NCBI RefSeq assembly: GCF_017873625.1 | Contig: NZ_JAGGKL010000001.1 | Coordinates: 363,209 to 427,208, forward strand | Reading direction: 5' to 3' | Length of the DNA stretch: 64,000 nt | Source of the DNA: Methanobacterium petrolearium | GTDB taxonomy: Archaea; Methanobacteriota; Methanobacteria; Methanobacteriales; Methanobacteriaceae | Shown: positions 8,201-19,462 of the stretch, one piece after another | Layout: every line of letters begins with the position of its first letter | Numbering within the stretch: the first letter of the stretch is position 1 | Position numbers and translations under genes: made by a program | Notes under the pieces: generated by a model | What the model saw: the letters and a program-made list of their open reading frames with translations, nothing else | Database searches by the model: none | What the model was told of the DNA's origin: nothing

Positions 8201-9205
8201 TCATTTTTCTGGATTTTTCAGTCCAATGGCATATCTTTTGATCTCTTCCAGGATGTCCCTTGCGTAATAGGTCGAAAAAATTAGTCCCAGGGCGGTTACC
8301 ACCCAGAAAGAGGCTAACCGATCGACCATTGCAATACTTCCTCCCACTATGCTGGGAACTCCGAAGAGTAAGAAAAGTCCGGTGAGGGATAGTTCGATGG
8401 AACCAATGCCTCCCGGTAAAGCAGATACCATTCCTATTATATTGGCCAGTAGGAAGATAATGATAATCGCCACAAAGTTAATTTGAACATCGAAAGCCAT
8501 GAATACCACATAAAGGCGCACACATTCAAAAATCCAAGATCCTGCACTCAATAAAAATACTATTAATAGGTTGGTGAAGCTACTGAATGATTTAGTGTAT
8601 TCTACCATACCCTTTAATCCCTGGGTGAACTTGTGATAAAAGTTTTCCACCAATTCTTCAGAGATGGGCAGGAATCTGAGTATGGAGTGGACACGGTTAT
8701 AAATCCATAAACTAGTGTCTTCTCTCCAATTGATCAGATATACAATTATTAAAAGTCCGAAGGATACTAAACCTCCTAAAATAGCTATTAATCTTACTTT
8801 GGGAAGTAAAAATGCGCATATAACTAATAAAGATGATACTATAACTCCGTCGAAGAACCTTTCTGTTAATCCAGCAGATAAACCCTCGGATAAAGTTATT
8901 TGATTGATTTTTTTACCGGCAACAGCAGTTAAAACCTCGCCCCCTGTTCGCACAGGGGTGATGTTACCAGCAAAAAGTCCTATGGTTTTAACAATAAAAT
9001 TCTTCTTAAATTCCCAGGGTTGGTTAATGATGAAACCCCATCTTAAAGAACGTATCCACACCACAAAAAGGTGTATAAAGACTGCTAGGAGTATTAACCA
9101 TATATTCGCAGTTTTTATAACATCCCACATTTTTTGAGGGCCAATCCAGATAACAAGGAGTACCAGTAGCAGGACACTCACCAGGAAAACATAATGTCTT
9201 TTCAA
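8201..9205 (-). CDS. UPF0104 / lysylphosphatidylglycerol-synthase-type integral membrane protein
   Basis: This 334-residue protein has about eight hydrophobic helices and the family block 'NITPVRTGGEVLTAV' and 'ALPGGIGSIELSLTGLF', which identify the UPF0104 family (the flippase-like part of MprF, here without the aminoacyl-transfer domain). Stand-alone members are thought to move lipids or lipid-linked groups across the membrane. It is co-transcribed with the upstream glycosyltransferase, overlapping it by four bases. A role in flipping a polyprenyl-linked sugar made by that partner is therefore a reasonable inference but unproven. Confidence 0.88.
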   Translation of the reverse strand: MKRHYVFLVSVLLLVLLVIWIGPQKMWDVIKTANIWLILLAVFIHLFVVWIRSLRWGFIINQPWEFKKNFIVKTIGLFAGNITPVRTGGEVLTAVAGKKINQITLSEGLSAGLTERFFDGVIVSSLLVICAFLLPKVRLIAILGGLVSFGLLIIVYLINWREDTSLWIYNRVHSILRFLPISEELVENFYHKFTQGLKGMVEYTKSFSSFTNLLIVFLLSAGSWIFECVRLYVVFMAFDVQINFVAIIIIFLLANIIGMVSALPGGIGSIELSLTGLFLLFGVPSIVGGSIAMVDRLASFWVVTALGLIFSTYYARDILEEIKRYAIGLKNPEK

Positions 9206-9885
9206 GTGGGGATCCTCCTGAGAAATTTACGTAGCAAGAGACGTAAAGTGAACATTATAAAATGGATAACGTGCCGGAATCGAACGTAAGACTTTTCATT
9301 ACCATAAATACACTTGATAGGCTTTTCATCCAGGGTAAGACTCTTTTGAGAGGCTTTACATAGGACTTCTGACTCGTATACATAATCATTGTAGGGTATT
9401 GTAACAAAAATGCCAGCAGCTTTCTTTGAAATAGCTCTAAAACCACACTGACTGTCGGTAATATGGTAACCAGTTACATATCTTATCAGTCGGGTGGTGA
9501 TTTCATTGGAAAGCTTACGGTGCAGGGGTATGTTCTGGGGGTTAGCTTTAAGGAAACGGGAGCCAATGATCATGTCAGTATCATAAAGCCCTTCTAATAG
9601 GAGTGGTATACAGTGGGGGTCATGTTGACCATCACCATCCAAAAAAACCATCAGATCATAATCTTCTTCAATGGCATATTTGAGCCCTGTTTTCATGGCA
9701 GCGCCTTTCCCAAGGTTTTGCTGATGGTTCATAATTTCAGCCCCTACATTTTTCGCCAAAGATGAGGTCTCATCAGTGGATCCGTCATCAACCACCAATA
9801 CATCAGTGTATTTTTTAGCTCTCTTAACCACTTCTTCAATGGTTTTTTCTTCATTATAAGCGGGAATTATGGTTATGGTTCTCAT
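9202..9885 (-). CDS. family 2 glycosyltransferase, dolichyl-phosphate sugar synthase type
   Basis: The 227-residue protein has the GT-A fold of family 2 enzymes. The nucleotide-binding start is 'IIPAYNEEKTIEEVV', a 'VVDDGSTDET' block follows, and the metal-binding DGDGQHDP motif lies near residue 85. The length and the 'GSRF' region match dolichyl-phosphate glucose or mannose synthases, which load a sugar onto a polyprenyl phosphate at the cytoplasmic face. No C-terminal membrane segments are present. It starts the two-gene operon with the flippase-like protein. The sugar and the lipid cannot be read from sequence. Confidence 0.9.
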   Translation of the reverse strand: MRTITIIPAYNEEKTIEEVVKRAKKYTDVLVVDDGSTDETSSLAKNVGAEIMNHQQNLGKGAAMKTGLKYAIEEDYDLMVFLDGDGQHDPHCIPLLLEGLYDTDMIIGSRFLKANPQNIPLHRKLSNEITTRLIRYVTGYHITDSQCGFRAISKKAAGIFVTIPYNDYVYESEVLCKASQKSLTLDEKPIKCIYGNEKSYVRFRHVIHFIMFTLRLLLRKFLRRIPT

Positions 9886-10215
9886 TTAAATTCTTTATCC
9901 ACAAATATAGTTAATATGGATAAATTTGAACTGCACATTAAATATAAATGATGGTGCAATTGATGTAAATACCGCTTATTTTAAATGTTTATTTGAATTA
10001 ACAGAGTATTAAATCAGTATAGTGCATATAAAATATTAAACGGAAAGTGGGAATTAAAAAGATAATTGTTCTAAAATTCTAAGATTTGATATATTAAAGT
10101 CAGTTTTATATCCAAAAGGGGGCACTATGAAATTTAAATTGTTTAATAGGGCAAATGTTAATCAGTTAAAATCAATATAGATAATCGGGTTGAATTTATA
10201 TATTAAAATGATACT
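9886..10215. promoter_or_regulatory. divergent promoter region, likely leaderless start at 10216
   Basis: This 330-base AT-rich spacer separates two divergent glycan genes. A TATA-like TTTATATATTAAA at about 10195-10207 lies about 20 bases before the ATG at 10216, and there is no ribosome site, so that gene probably has a leaderless message. A 17-codon reading frame (10127-10180) follows GGGGGC, but it is too short to call a gene. Confidence 0.5.
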
Positions 10216-11628
10216 ATGGATGTTTCAATTAATTCAAATAAGATTAATAGAATTTTAGTTTTGACACCAGCTATTGTGGCTCTGTGTATTGCACTTTTAC
10301 CTACCTTGAAGTATCAGCTCCCACTTAGCTGGGATGTTTATTATCATATTCACATGGCTAAACTGTATTTTTACCAAGGCTTCACCTTTTGGGATGCTGT
10401 AACATATGCACCTTTTGGAAGACCAATTTACTATCCTCCTTTGTTCCATGTTTTACTTGTTTTGTTGGGACAGGTCTTTAATGGAGACTTTTTATTTGCA
10501 GCTAGGGTGATACAACCTTTATTAGCGTTTAGTGTGGTTTTTTCATTTACCTACCTGGCATACAGAGTATATGGATTGTCTGTTAGTTTCGTATCCGGGT
10601 TTCTAATTATCATGTCACTAGCTTTTCATCGGTTCATGCTTCCGATTCCAGAATCACTTGCTTTGATATTCTTTTCATTATCCCTATGCTGTTACTATTT
10701 ATCTTTACAAAGTGTAGGGGTTAAGTATGGAGTCACTGCCGGAATATTAGCAGGAATGGCTCTTCTAACTCATCCTTCTTCTGCGCTTATCCTAATAATG
10801 GTTGTTTCAGCATATAGCCTACTGCTCAAACTTTCAAGAAACGCAGAAAAGGATTACAACCTTACTAATTTCTGGTATTTTATTTTATCTGCTTTATTGA
10901 TCGCTGCTCCATGGTGGGCGCCCCTTTTATTGAATTATGGATATATTGCAAATTTCCCCACTGTTATAACACCTATTTCTGATTATCCGAGGCTTTTTGG
11001 AATAATATCTTTAATATTTGCATTGTGGGGGGTGTATATTTTAATCAAAAGGAGAAACAAAGGCGATCTACTTGTTTTAATCTGGTTAATATCTCTTCTG
11101 GCATTGAGTCAGATTTATCTACTTGGAATTAATATATTAAATGATCGTATTTTAAATTTTGCAGTTTTGCCAATGGTTTTAACAGCATCACTGGGTATAA
11201 ATTATTTCAAAAAGAAAAATCGGCTGGTTTTCAATGTTTTGACTTTGTTTATAATTGTCTTGGCTGTTTTATTTGGGTTTTTAGCTGCAGACAACTCTAA
11301 ACCCTACCCTTCACCTTCTCAAATAGAGATGAGTCATTGGTTTGAAAACAATGGTGATGGTACCAGTGTGATAATGGCAAATGATTCAGCACTGGAACCG
11401 GTTATCCTAGCTTTTTCAGGACAACCAGTCGCAGGTGGAGGTTACGGGGCAGCAAAAATCAAAGAACTGGATAGGCAGAAATACATGAAATTCCAATACA
11501 CTTGGGAAGATCTGAAAAAGGATCGAGTGGGTTATCTTATTTTGAATCATCATCAGAAAAGCCCTCCCTATTCCGAGTTGGTATACCAGAACCAAGACTA
11601 TAAAATATTCCGTATAAAAAACAATTAG
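10216..11628 (+). CDS. polytopic membrane protein, GT-C glycosyltransferase-like
   Basis: The 470-residue protein has around ten hydrophobic segments and a soluble C-terminal tail (from about residue 365). The first extracellular loop, 'SWDVYYHIHMAKLY' followed by 'YAPFGRPIYYPPLFH', resembles the acidic and proline/tyrosine-rich first loop of GT-C enzymes such as AglB/STT3. Those enzymes transfer sugars from polyprenyl carriers on the outer face. The divergent neighbours are a polyprenyl-sugar synthase and a flippase-like protein, which supports a glycan-transfer role. No sequon-binding WWDYG motif is present, so it is probably not the oligosaccharyltransferase itself. The call rests on topology and motif resemblance only. 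Confidence 0.65.
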   Translation: MDVSINSNKINRILVLTPAIVALCIALLPTLKYQLPLSWDVYYHIHMAKLYFYQGFTFWDAVTYAPFGRPIYYPPLFHVLLVLLGQVFNGDFLFAARVIQPLLAFSVVFSFTYLAYRVYGLSVSFVSGFLIIMSLAFHRFMLPIPESLALIFFSLSLCCYYLSLQSVGVKYGVTAGILAGMALLTHPSSALILIMVVSAYSLLLKLSRNAEKDYNLTNFWYFILSALLIAAPWWAPLLLNYGYIANFPTVITPISDYPRLFGIISLIFALWGVYILIKRRNKGDLLVLIWLISLLALSQIYLLGINILNDRILNFAVLPMVLTASLGINYFKKKNRLVFNVLTLFIIVLAVLFGFLAADNSKPYPSPSQIEMSHWFENNGDGTSVIMANDSALEPVILAFSGQPVAGGGYGAAKIKELDRQKYMKFQYTWEDLKKDRVGYLILNHHQKSPPYSELVYQNQDYKIFRIKNN

Positions 11629-11709
11629 ATACAAACATGCTAACTGGTATAGTAGATTAGGATACAAAAATGTGGTTTGGTAGGATTAACAAGTAGGATA
11701 TACAATAAA

Positions 11710-11757
11710 CTTAAGATCATAAAAATCTTAAGATCATCAACATGGTCTTAAGATCGT
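11710..11757. repeat. three direct copies of CTTAAGATC upstream of glmM
   Basis: CTTAAGATCAT occurs at 11710-11720 and 11727-11737, and CTTAAGATCGT at 11747-11757, with start spacings of 17 and 20 bases. Each contains the palindrome CTTAAG. The group lies 50-95 bases before the glmM start, a place suited to a regulator. Confidence 0.6.
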
Positions 11758-11805
11758 AAAAAGTTCATAAACGTGCAATGGATTAGAACATTAGGTGATG
11801 TAGTT

Positions 11806-13155
<1,350 letters not shown>

Positions 13156-13287
13156 TTTTTTTCAATTTATTTTCATATTCTATTTATTTTCAATTAAACT
13201 AATTTTTTTATTTTTTACATTCAAGCATAGCTGACTAAAGTGGGAATTTTTGCTGAAATCAAATAATTTGATATTATTTGTGGAGAG

Positions 13288-13553
13288 CTATTTTTTTTCT
13301 CTCTTTTTTTGTCCGGGGTCGTCAAAATAAAAGCCGTAAAACTCTGCACAGAATGCACACAGGGGGAATTCACCATAACGGTAGCGACTACCATCATCTT
13401 TGTTCATGTCAAACTTCTTACCACAAGTGTAGCAAGTTTCAATTTTTTCTGTTTTCTCATTTTCTTTGATTTTGCCTGTTTTTAGGGAGTTTTTGTTAGA
13501 TTTTTTATGTAGTTTGTTGTTTGTAGCGTTATTTTTGTCTATTTTAACACCAT
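13288..13553 (-). pseudogene. small zinc-ribbon protein with one-base frameshift near its start
   Basis: On the minus strand a frame encodes a basic, Lys/Asn-rich linker followed by a zinc ribbon: CYTCGKKF, then about 15 residues, then 'GEFPLCAFCAEFYGFYFDDPG', ending at a TAG (13288-13290). The composition and paired CxxC sites make a real protein likely. No ATG, GTG or TTG opens this frame upstream of the ribbon. An ATG at 13553 reads M-V-L-K and then hits TAG, but adding one A to the four-A run near 13542-13545 joins it to the ribbon frame and gives an 88-residue protein. Either the base is lost in this strain or it is a homopolymer sequencing error. Confidence 0.6.
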
Positions 13554-13719
13554 CCTGCCTTTTAAAAAGTTTGTCTGTGATTATTTGAATTGGGGTGTTT
13601 AATTTTATACTAACTTTAATTCTAATATTTATTCATTGTCGATGATATTGATTTAATGGCGGGTTAGTTGGAATCCTTATTTCAAGCGAAAAATAAATTA
13701 TAGATATCTACACAGATTT

Positions 13720-14295
13720 ATGATCATGAATAAAAAAAGAAAAATTGCCTGGGGGATTACTGGAAGCGGTGAAAAACTGGTGGAAACTGTGGAAATCATG
13801 CAACAGATGCGGGATGAGTACCATAAACTTTTCGATATACGTGTATTCATTTCCAAGGCGGGAGATCAAGTTTTAAAATATTACAATCTTTCTAACACAT
13901 TAGAGACGAAATTTGACAAAACATGGACTGAAATAAATTCAAACGCCCCTTTTCTAGCCGGACAGATTCAACTGGGAAAATATGAGTTTCTCCTGGTTGC
14001 TCCAGCAACATCTAACACAGTTGCCAAGATTTCTCTTCGTATTGCCGACACTTTACTTACCAACGCATCCATTATGGGCCAGAAAACAAACACACCACTA
14101 TATATCATGCCCACAGACTTTAGAGAGGGTATAGTTACCACTAAACTTCCTAATGGAAAAGATTTAGAGTTAACCATAACTAGGGAGGATGCAGAACACG
14201 TGGAAAGATTGGCAACAATGGAAAGTACCACTGCCTTTGAATCTCCTGAAGAAATACCGGCCATATTTGAAAAACACGCCAATCAACTTAAATAA
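13720..14295 (+). CDS. afpA: archaeoflavoprotein AfpA-type flavoprotein
   Basis: The 191-residue product matches the FMN-binding flavoprotein fold, with the N-terminal 'KIAWGITGSGEKLVE' nucleotide loop and 'EFLLVAPATSNTVAKI' near residue 90. It resembles AfpA of Archaeoglobus, a homodimer with FMN that accepts electrons from ferredoxin and passes them to other reductases. The related MJ0208/DmrB group (dihydromethanopterin reductase) is the main alternative. There are two candidate starts, ATG at 13720 and 13726. Neither has a ribosome site, and a TATA-like AATTATAG lies about 25 bases upstream, so the message may be leaderless. Confidence 0.8.
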   Translation: MIMNKKRKIAWGITGSGEKLVETVEIMQQMRDEYHKLFDIRVFISKAGDQVLKYYNLSNTLETKFDKTWTEINSNAPFLAGQIQLGKYEFLLVAPATSNTVAKISLRIADTLLTNASIMGQKTNTPLYIMPTDFREGIVTTKLPNGKDLELTITREDAEHVERLATMESTTAFESPEEIPAIFEKHANQLK

Positions 14296-14405
14296 GTTCC
14301 CTTCTAAGTTGAAGAGTAACACTGAACTTCTTTATAGGGAATCCTTCATCATTATCATCGTTAATTGGTGAAATTCCCCGGAAATAATGTTCAACTGCAC
14401 CAGTA

Positions 14406-14612
14406 CTATCTATGTCCACAGGTACAGTTTCCATATCCTCCAGGGCATCGAAAAAAATGGTATATTTCCATTATTTTTTCTTCTGGACCTTTAAAATTTA
14501 CAATCATAGCCCCTTCTCTTCTGTTCTGGAGCGATATGTATTTATCATCCACATCCATGGATTTATCTTTCTTTTTACTGCCACTAACTCGGTGAAACAC
14601 GATATTTGACAT
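14406..14612 (-). CDS. small cysteine-containing protein, unknown
   Basis: This is a 68-residue protein with a basic N-terminal half and a distinctive tail, 'FFRCPGGYGNCTCGHR', with three cysteines that could bind metal. A GGGGGT ribosome site lies about six bases before the ATG. The reading frame is not opposite any recognised gene, and its codon use looks like its neighbours. I do not recognise the family. It lies between AfpA and the adenosine-specific kinase, and convergent transcription with afpA is evident. Confidence 0.62.
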   Translation of the reverse strand: MSNIVFHRVSGSKKKDKSMDVDDKYISLQNRREGAMIVNFKGPEEKIMEIYHFFRCPGGYGNCTCGHR

Positions 14613-14793
14613 TTTTAACCCCCAATTATTTTAGGTATGTTTTAATATTTGGATATTAATTTGATTTTTATTGAATATAAAATTTAGCACATAAAGTAGA
14701 ATTTTCCATTAAAAAGAAATATTTGTGCTTTAAAATCAAAATAAGCGTTGATTGGAGATTGATGACGAAATATTATTGGATGTGGGCAATTAA

Positions 14794-15282
14794 TCATAAT
14801 TTATATCCAATGTCTCGGAGAAACTTCTGTCTCCAGGCTATGTCTTCTTCTGTCTCCAGAGTACTAGGTTTAAAACCATCGATAACTCCGATTATCCCTC
14901 TTCCCTGTTTACTTTCCACAATCAACACCTGAACTGGGTTGGCCGTGGCACAAAAAAGGTTTACCACCTCAGGAACATCTTTAATTCTTTGGGTGAGGTT
15001 AATTGGGAAAGCATTACGGAGGAAAATTAGGAAACTGTGGCCACAGGCCATTTCTAACATTTTTTTCCCGGCTAAGTTCTTCAATTCTTCGTTGTTCCCC
15101 GCAGTTCTTACTTTACAGTCTCCTGAAGCCTCTCCAAATGATAGTCCGAACTCTGCCTGTGGTACAGTATTTACTATGGCTTCATAGAGGTCTTCAACAG
15201 TTTTTATAAAGTGACTTTGACCTAAAATTAGATTGCAATCTTCTGGTACTTCTAATTTAACCATTTTAATATCAAGTTCCAT
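14794..15282 (-). CDS. adenosine-specific kinase family protein
   Basis: The 162-residue protein matches the small archaeal family that includes the Pyrobaculum adenosine-specific kinase (COG1839). Family blocks seen are 'FGLSFGEASGDCKVRTAGN' around residue 43, 'GHSFLIFLRNAFPINL' near 82 and the C-terminal 'GIIGVIDGFKPSTLE'. Members bind adenosine or AMP and are thought to phosphorylate adenosine. No partner gene is evident in the surroundings. The length is normal for the family. Confidence 0.85.
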   Translation of the reverse strand: MELDIKMVKLEVPEDCNLILGQSHFIKTVEDLYEAIVNTVPQAEFGLSFGEASGDCKVRTAGNNEELKNLAGKKMLEMACGHSFLIFLRNAFPINLTQRIKDVPEVVNLFCATANPVQVLIVESKQGRGIIGVIDGFKPSTLETEEDIAWRQKFLRDIGYKL

Positions 15283-15597
15283 GTCAATCCCCTACTTATT
15301 AATCAGATAAAATGTATGTTAGTTTAACCTTTAACCTTTTTAGAGAGATTTCTTTGGATCGATAAATTTATTTATATTGTAAATAAATTATCATTAATGA
15401 TCATTACAAAATTATTCCCTGTGAAAAATTATTTGTTGTGAAAATTCATAAATATATTATAAAAGAGTAACTTTAGATCAGAGATTAGATCTAGATAATC
15501 TTATGGATGATCCTATTTAGTTTTATTAAAACCCTGGCTGATTAGCCAAGGGCTTAATCCAAAGATGTTCAATCATATTGAATGAGAGGTTTTAATT
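15283..15597. promoter_or_regulatory. divergent regulatory region with a hairpin before the XRE-cupin gene
   Basis: This 315-base spacer holds a dyad at about 15531-15551 (CCCTGGCT - GATT - AGCCAAGGG, one bulge), about 45 bases before the ATG. A second dyad-like stretch with AGATC/GATCT repeats lies at 15474-15500. The hairpin could be an operator for the XRE protein encoded next to it, or a structured 5' leader. No gene was found inside. Confidence 0.5.
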
Positions 15598-16152
15598 ATG
15601 AAAGAGAAGATGAAGGAAATTGGGCTGCGAATAACTGAACTTCGAAAGTTATCGGACCTGGAAGTTCAGGATATGGCAGATCACCTTGAAATATCCAGAG
15701 AAACTTACCAGGAATACGAAGAAGGGAAAAAAGACATCCCCGCCAGTATTCTATATGAAATCGCTCATAAACTGCAAGTGGATATGGGGTTACTTTTAAC
15801 TGGAGAAGAAACCAGGATGCACATATTTAGCGTAACTCGAAAGGGAAAAGGAGTAGAAGTAGGGCGTAGAAAACAATACAAATACGAAAATCTAGCTGAA
15901 AAATTCATACATAAAAAAGCCGAACCATTCATAGTCACTGCAGAACCTAAAAATGGAAATACAAAACCAGACACCAATTCACATCCAGGACAAGAGTTCG
16001 ACTACGTTCTAGAAGGTGTGCTTAGAATTTATATTCACGACAATGAGATCATACTCAAAGAAGGAGATTCAATCTTCTTTGATTCATCATATGAACATGC
16101 CATGGAAGCCTTGGAAAACAAACCAGCAAAATTCCTGGCCGTTGTAATGTAA
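15598..16152 (+). CDS. XRE-family regulator with C-terminal cupin
   Basis: Residues 5-65 are a helix-turn-helix of the XRE/Cro type ('ITELRKLSDLEVQDMADHL', 'SRETYQEYEEGKKDIPASIL'). Residues 110-184 form a small cupin ('GQEFDYVLEGVLRIYIHDNE', 'LKEGDSIFFDSSYEHAMEAL'). Such proteins sense a small metabolite through the cupin and regulate neighbouring genes. The next gene is an acyl-CoA synthetase 100 bases downstream, then Vor, so a carboxylic acid or acyl-CoA signal is a reasonable guess. GAGAGGT at about 15585-15591 is the ribosome site. Confidence 0.88.
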   Translation: MKEKMKEIGLRITELRKLSDLEVQDMADHLEISRETYQEYEEGKKDIPASILYEIAHKLQVDMGLLLTGEETRMHIFSVTRKGKGVEVGRRKQYKYENLAEKFIHKKAEPFIVTAEPKNGNTKPDTNSHPGQEFDYVLEGVLRIYIHDNEIILKEGDSIFFDSSYEHAMEALENKPAKFLAVVM

Positions 16153-16252
16153 AACTCATTTTTATGGGAAAAAACTTTTATGAACTCCATAATAATCATA
16201 AAAATCTAAAAATAAGGATAAAATCAAAATTTATTTAACGAACGGTGATAAA

Positions 16253-17923
<1,671 letters not shown>

Positions 17924-18116
17924 AATCGGATATGGCTGCAGAAACAGTTTAAAATCTGGATTTCAATATCTCTTCCATTCTTAACAGGATAAACCAAATG
18001 CACTTTTTCATTCATTGAAAATGTCATGATTTTTAAGTGTATTACTATTATATTGAAAAAGATGATAATTTGAAAAGTTAATATTAGATATGAAAGTTTA
18101 CAGGATGATATGAATT

Positions 18117-18407
18117 ATGACCAACCATAAAAAAGAACCATATCCAGTTTTCAATGAACTGGAATGCAAGGCCTGTGAGCGTTGCATAATTGCCTGTCGT
18201 GAAGGCGTGCTCGAAATGAGTGAAGACATTAATGAACGTGGTTATCATTATGTAGTTTATAAAGGGAAAGGATGCACTGGATGTGGAGACTGTTATTATA
18301 CATGTCCTGAACCCCTGGCTGTAGAAGTTCACATACCACGAAAATCTCAAAACAACCATAAAAACAAGTTTAAAAATGATAAAAGGGATAAGGAGGAAGA
18401 AAAATGA
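18117..18407 (+). CDS. vorC: 2-oxoisovalerate ferredoxin oxidoreductase, ferredoxin-like delta subunit VorC
   Basis: This 96-residue protein carries two 4Fe-4S sites: CKACERCIIAC near residue 18 and CTGCGDCYYTCPE near 57. It passes electrons between the catalytic subunits and ferredoxin. The C-terminal extension is Lys/Asn-rich. The stop overlaps the vorB start by four bases. The three-gene order delta, alpha, fused beta-gamma is that of the ketoisovalerate oxidoreductase of M. thermautotrophicus. GGATGAT precedes the ATG. Confidence 0.88.
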   Translation: MTNHKKEPYPVFNELECKACERCIIACREGVLEMSEDINERGYHYVVYKGKGCTGCGDCYYTCPEPLAVEVHIPRKSQNNHKNKFKNDKRDKEEEK

Positions 18408-19462
18408 CTATCCAGCTAATTAAAGGAAACACCGCCGTTATAATTGGGGCAATGTACGCTGGTTGTGACTGTTTCTTCGGTTATCCTATTACACCAGCTT
18501 CGGAAATCCTCCACGAAGCTTCATTATACTTCCCGCAAGTTGGAAGGAAATTCGTGCAGGCAGAATCAGAAGAAGCCTCTATAAACATGGTTTACGGAGC
18601 AGCCGCAGCTGGCCATAGAGTCATGACAGCCTCTTCAGGACCCGGAATCAGTCTTATGCAGGAAGGATTCTCTTTCCTAGCAGGAGCAGAACTGCCCTGT
18701 GTTATTGTGGATATCATGAGAGCAGGACCTGGTTTGGGAAACATAGGGCCGGAACAGGGAGATTACAATCAGGTGGTGAAGGGAGGAGGCCATGGGAATT
18801 ATTATAACATTGTCCTGGCTCCCAACTCAGTGCAGGAAATGTGTGATCTTACCATAAAAGCATTCCAACTGGCAGAAAAGTACCGTAACCCAGCAGTGGT
18901 TCTGGCGGATGGAGTACTGGGGCAAATGGTGGAACGCCTACAATTTCCACAGGAAACTCTAAAACCAGTTTACGATGAATCATGGGCAGTCCGAGGCAAC
19001 CATGAAACCCGTGAAAACCTAGTAACCAGCATATTCCTTGATTTTAATCAGTTAGAGGACTTTAACTATCGTATTCAGGATAAATACCAGGATATCAGGG
19101 AGAATGAGGTGGATTACGAGGAATACCAGATGGAAGATGCTGAGATCATCCTGGTGGCCTATGGAATAAGCAGCCGTGTTGCCCGTTCAGCAGTGGACCA
19201 GGCCCGCCTGGATGGGATAAAAGCAGGACTGTTCCGTCCCAAAACATTATTCCCATTCCCTGAAGAAAAACTCCGGGAAATTGCCACCAATGAAAATTGC
19301 CAGTTTTTATCAGTAGAAATGAGCAACGGGCAGATGAAAGAGGATATAACTCTGGCAATAGGTTGTAAACGCCCGGTGGAACTGGTGAACCGTATGGGGG
19401 GAAACCTCATTGACCAGAAAAGTATCACAGACAAGATCCATGAAATGGCAGGTGACAACTGA
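18404..19462 (+). CDS. vorB: 2-oxoisovalerate ferredoxin oxidoreductase alpha subunit VorB
   Basis: The alpha subunit has 352 residues, the same length that I recall for M. thermautotrophicus VorB. The thiamine-side motif is GYPITPASE near residue 26, 'TASSGPGISLMQEG' sits near 75, and the domain II core 'ILVAYGISSRVARSA' near 248. Together with VorA it interconverts branched-chain 2-oxoacids and acyl-CoA with CO2 and ferredoxin. Stop and start overlap by one base with vorA (TGATG), showing tight coupling. Substrate assignment rests on the subunit architecture and gene order. Confidence 0.9.
   Translation: MTIQLIKGNTAVIIGAMYAGCDCFFGYPITPASEILHEASLYFPQVGRKFVQAESEEASINMVYGAAAAGHRVMTASSGPGISLMQEGFSFLAGAELPCVIVDIMRAGPGLGNIGPEQGDYNQVVKGGGHGNYYNIVLAPNSVQEMCDLTIKAFQLAEKYRNPAVVLADGVLGQMVERLQFPQETLKPVYDESWAVRGNHETRENLVTSIFLDFNQLEDFNYRIQDKYQDIRENEVDYEEYQMEDAEIILVAYGISSRVARSAVDQARLDGIKAGLFRPKTLFPFPEEKLREIATNENCQFLSVEMSNGQMKEDITLAIGCKRPVELVNRMGGNLIDQKSITDKIHEMAGDN

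Noticed and set aside
9270..9290. tRNA T-loop-like text inside the glycosyltransferase gene
   Set aside because: A 'GGAATCGAACG' string resembles a T-arm, but no acceptor or anticodon stem surrounds it and it is inside a clear coding sequence.
10127..10180. Seventeen-codon frame after GGGGGC in the spacer before the GT-C-like gene
   Set aside because: It is too short, has no recognisable feature, and the TATA box nearer to 10216 better explains the region.
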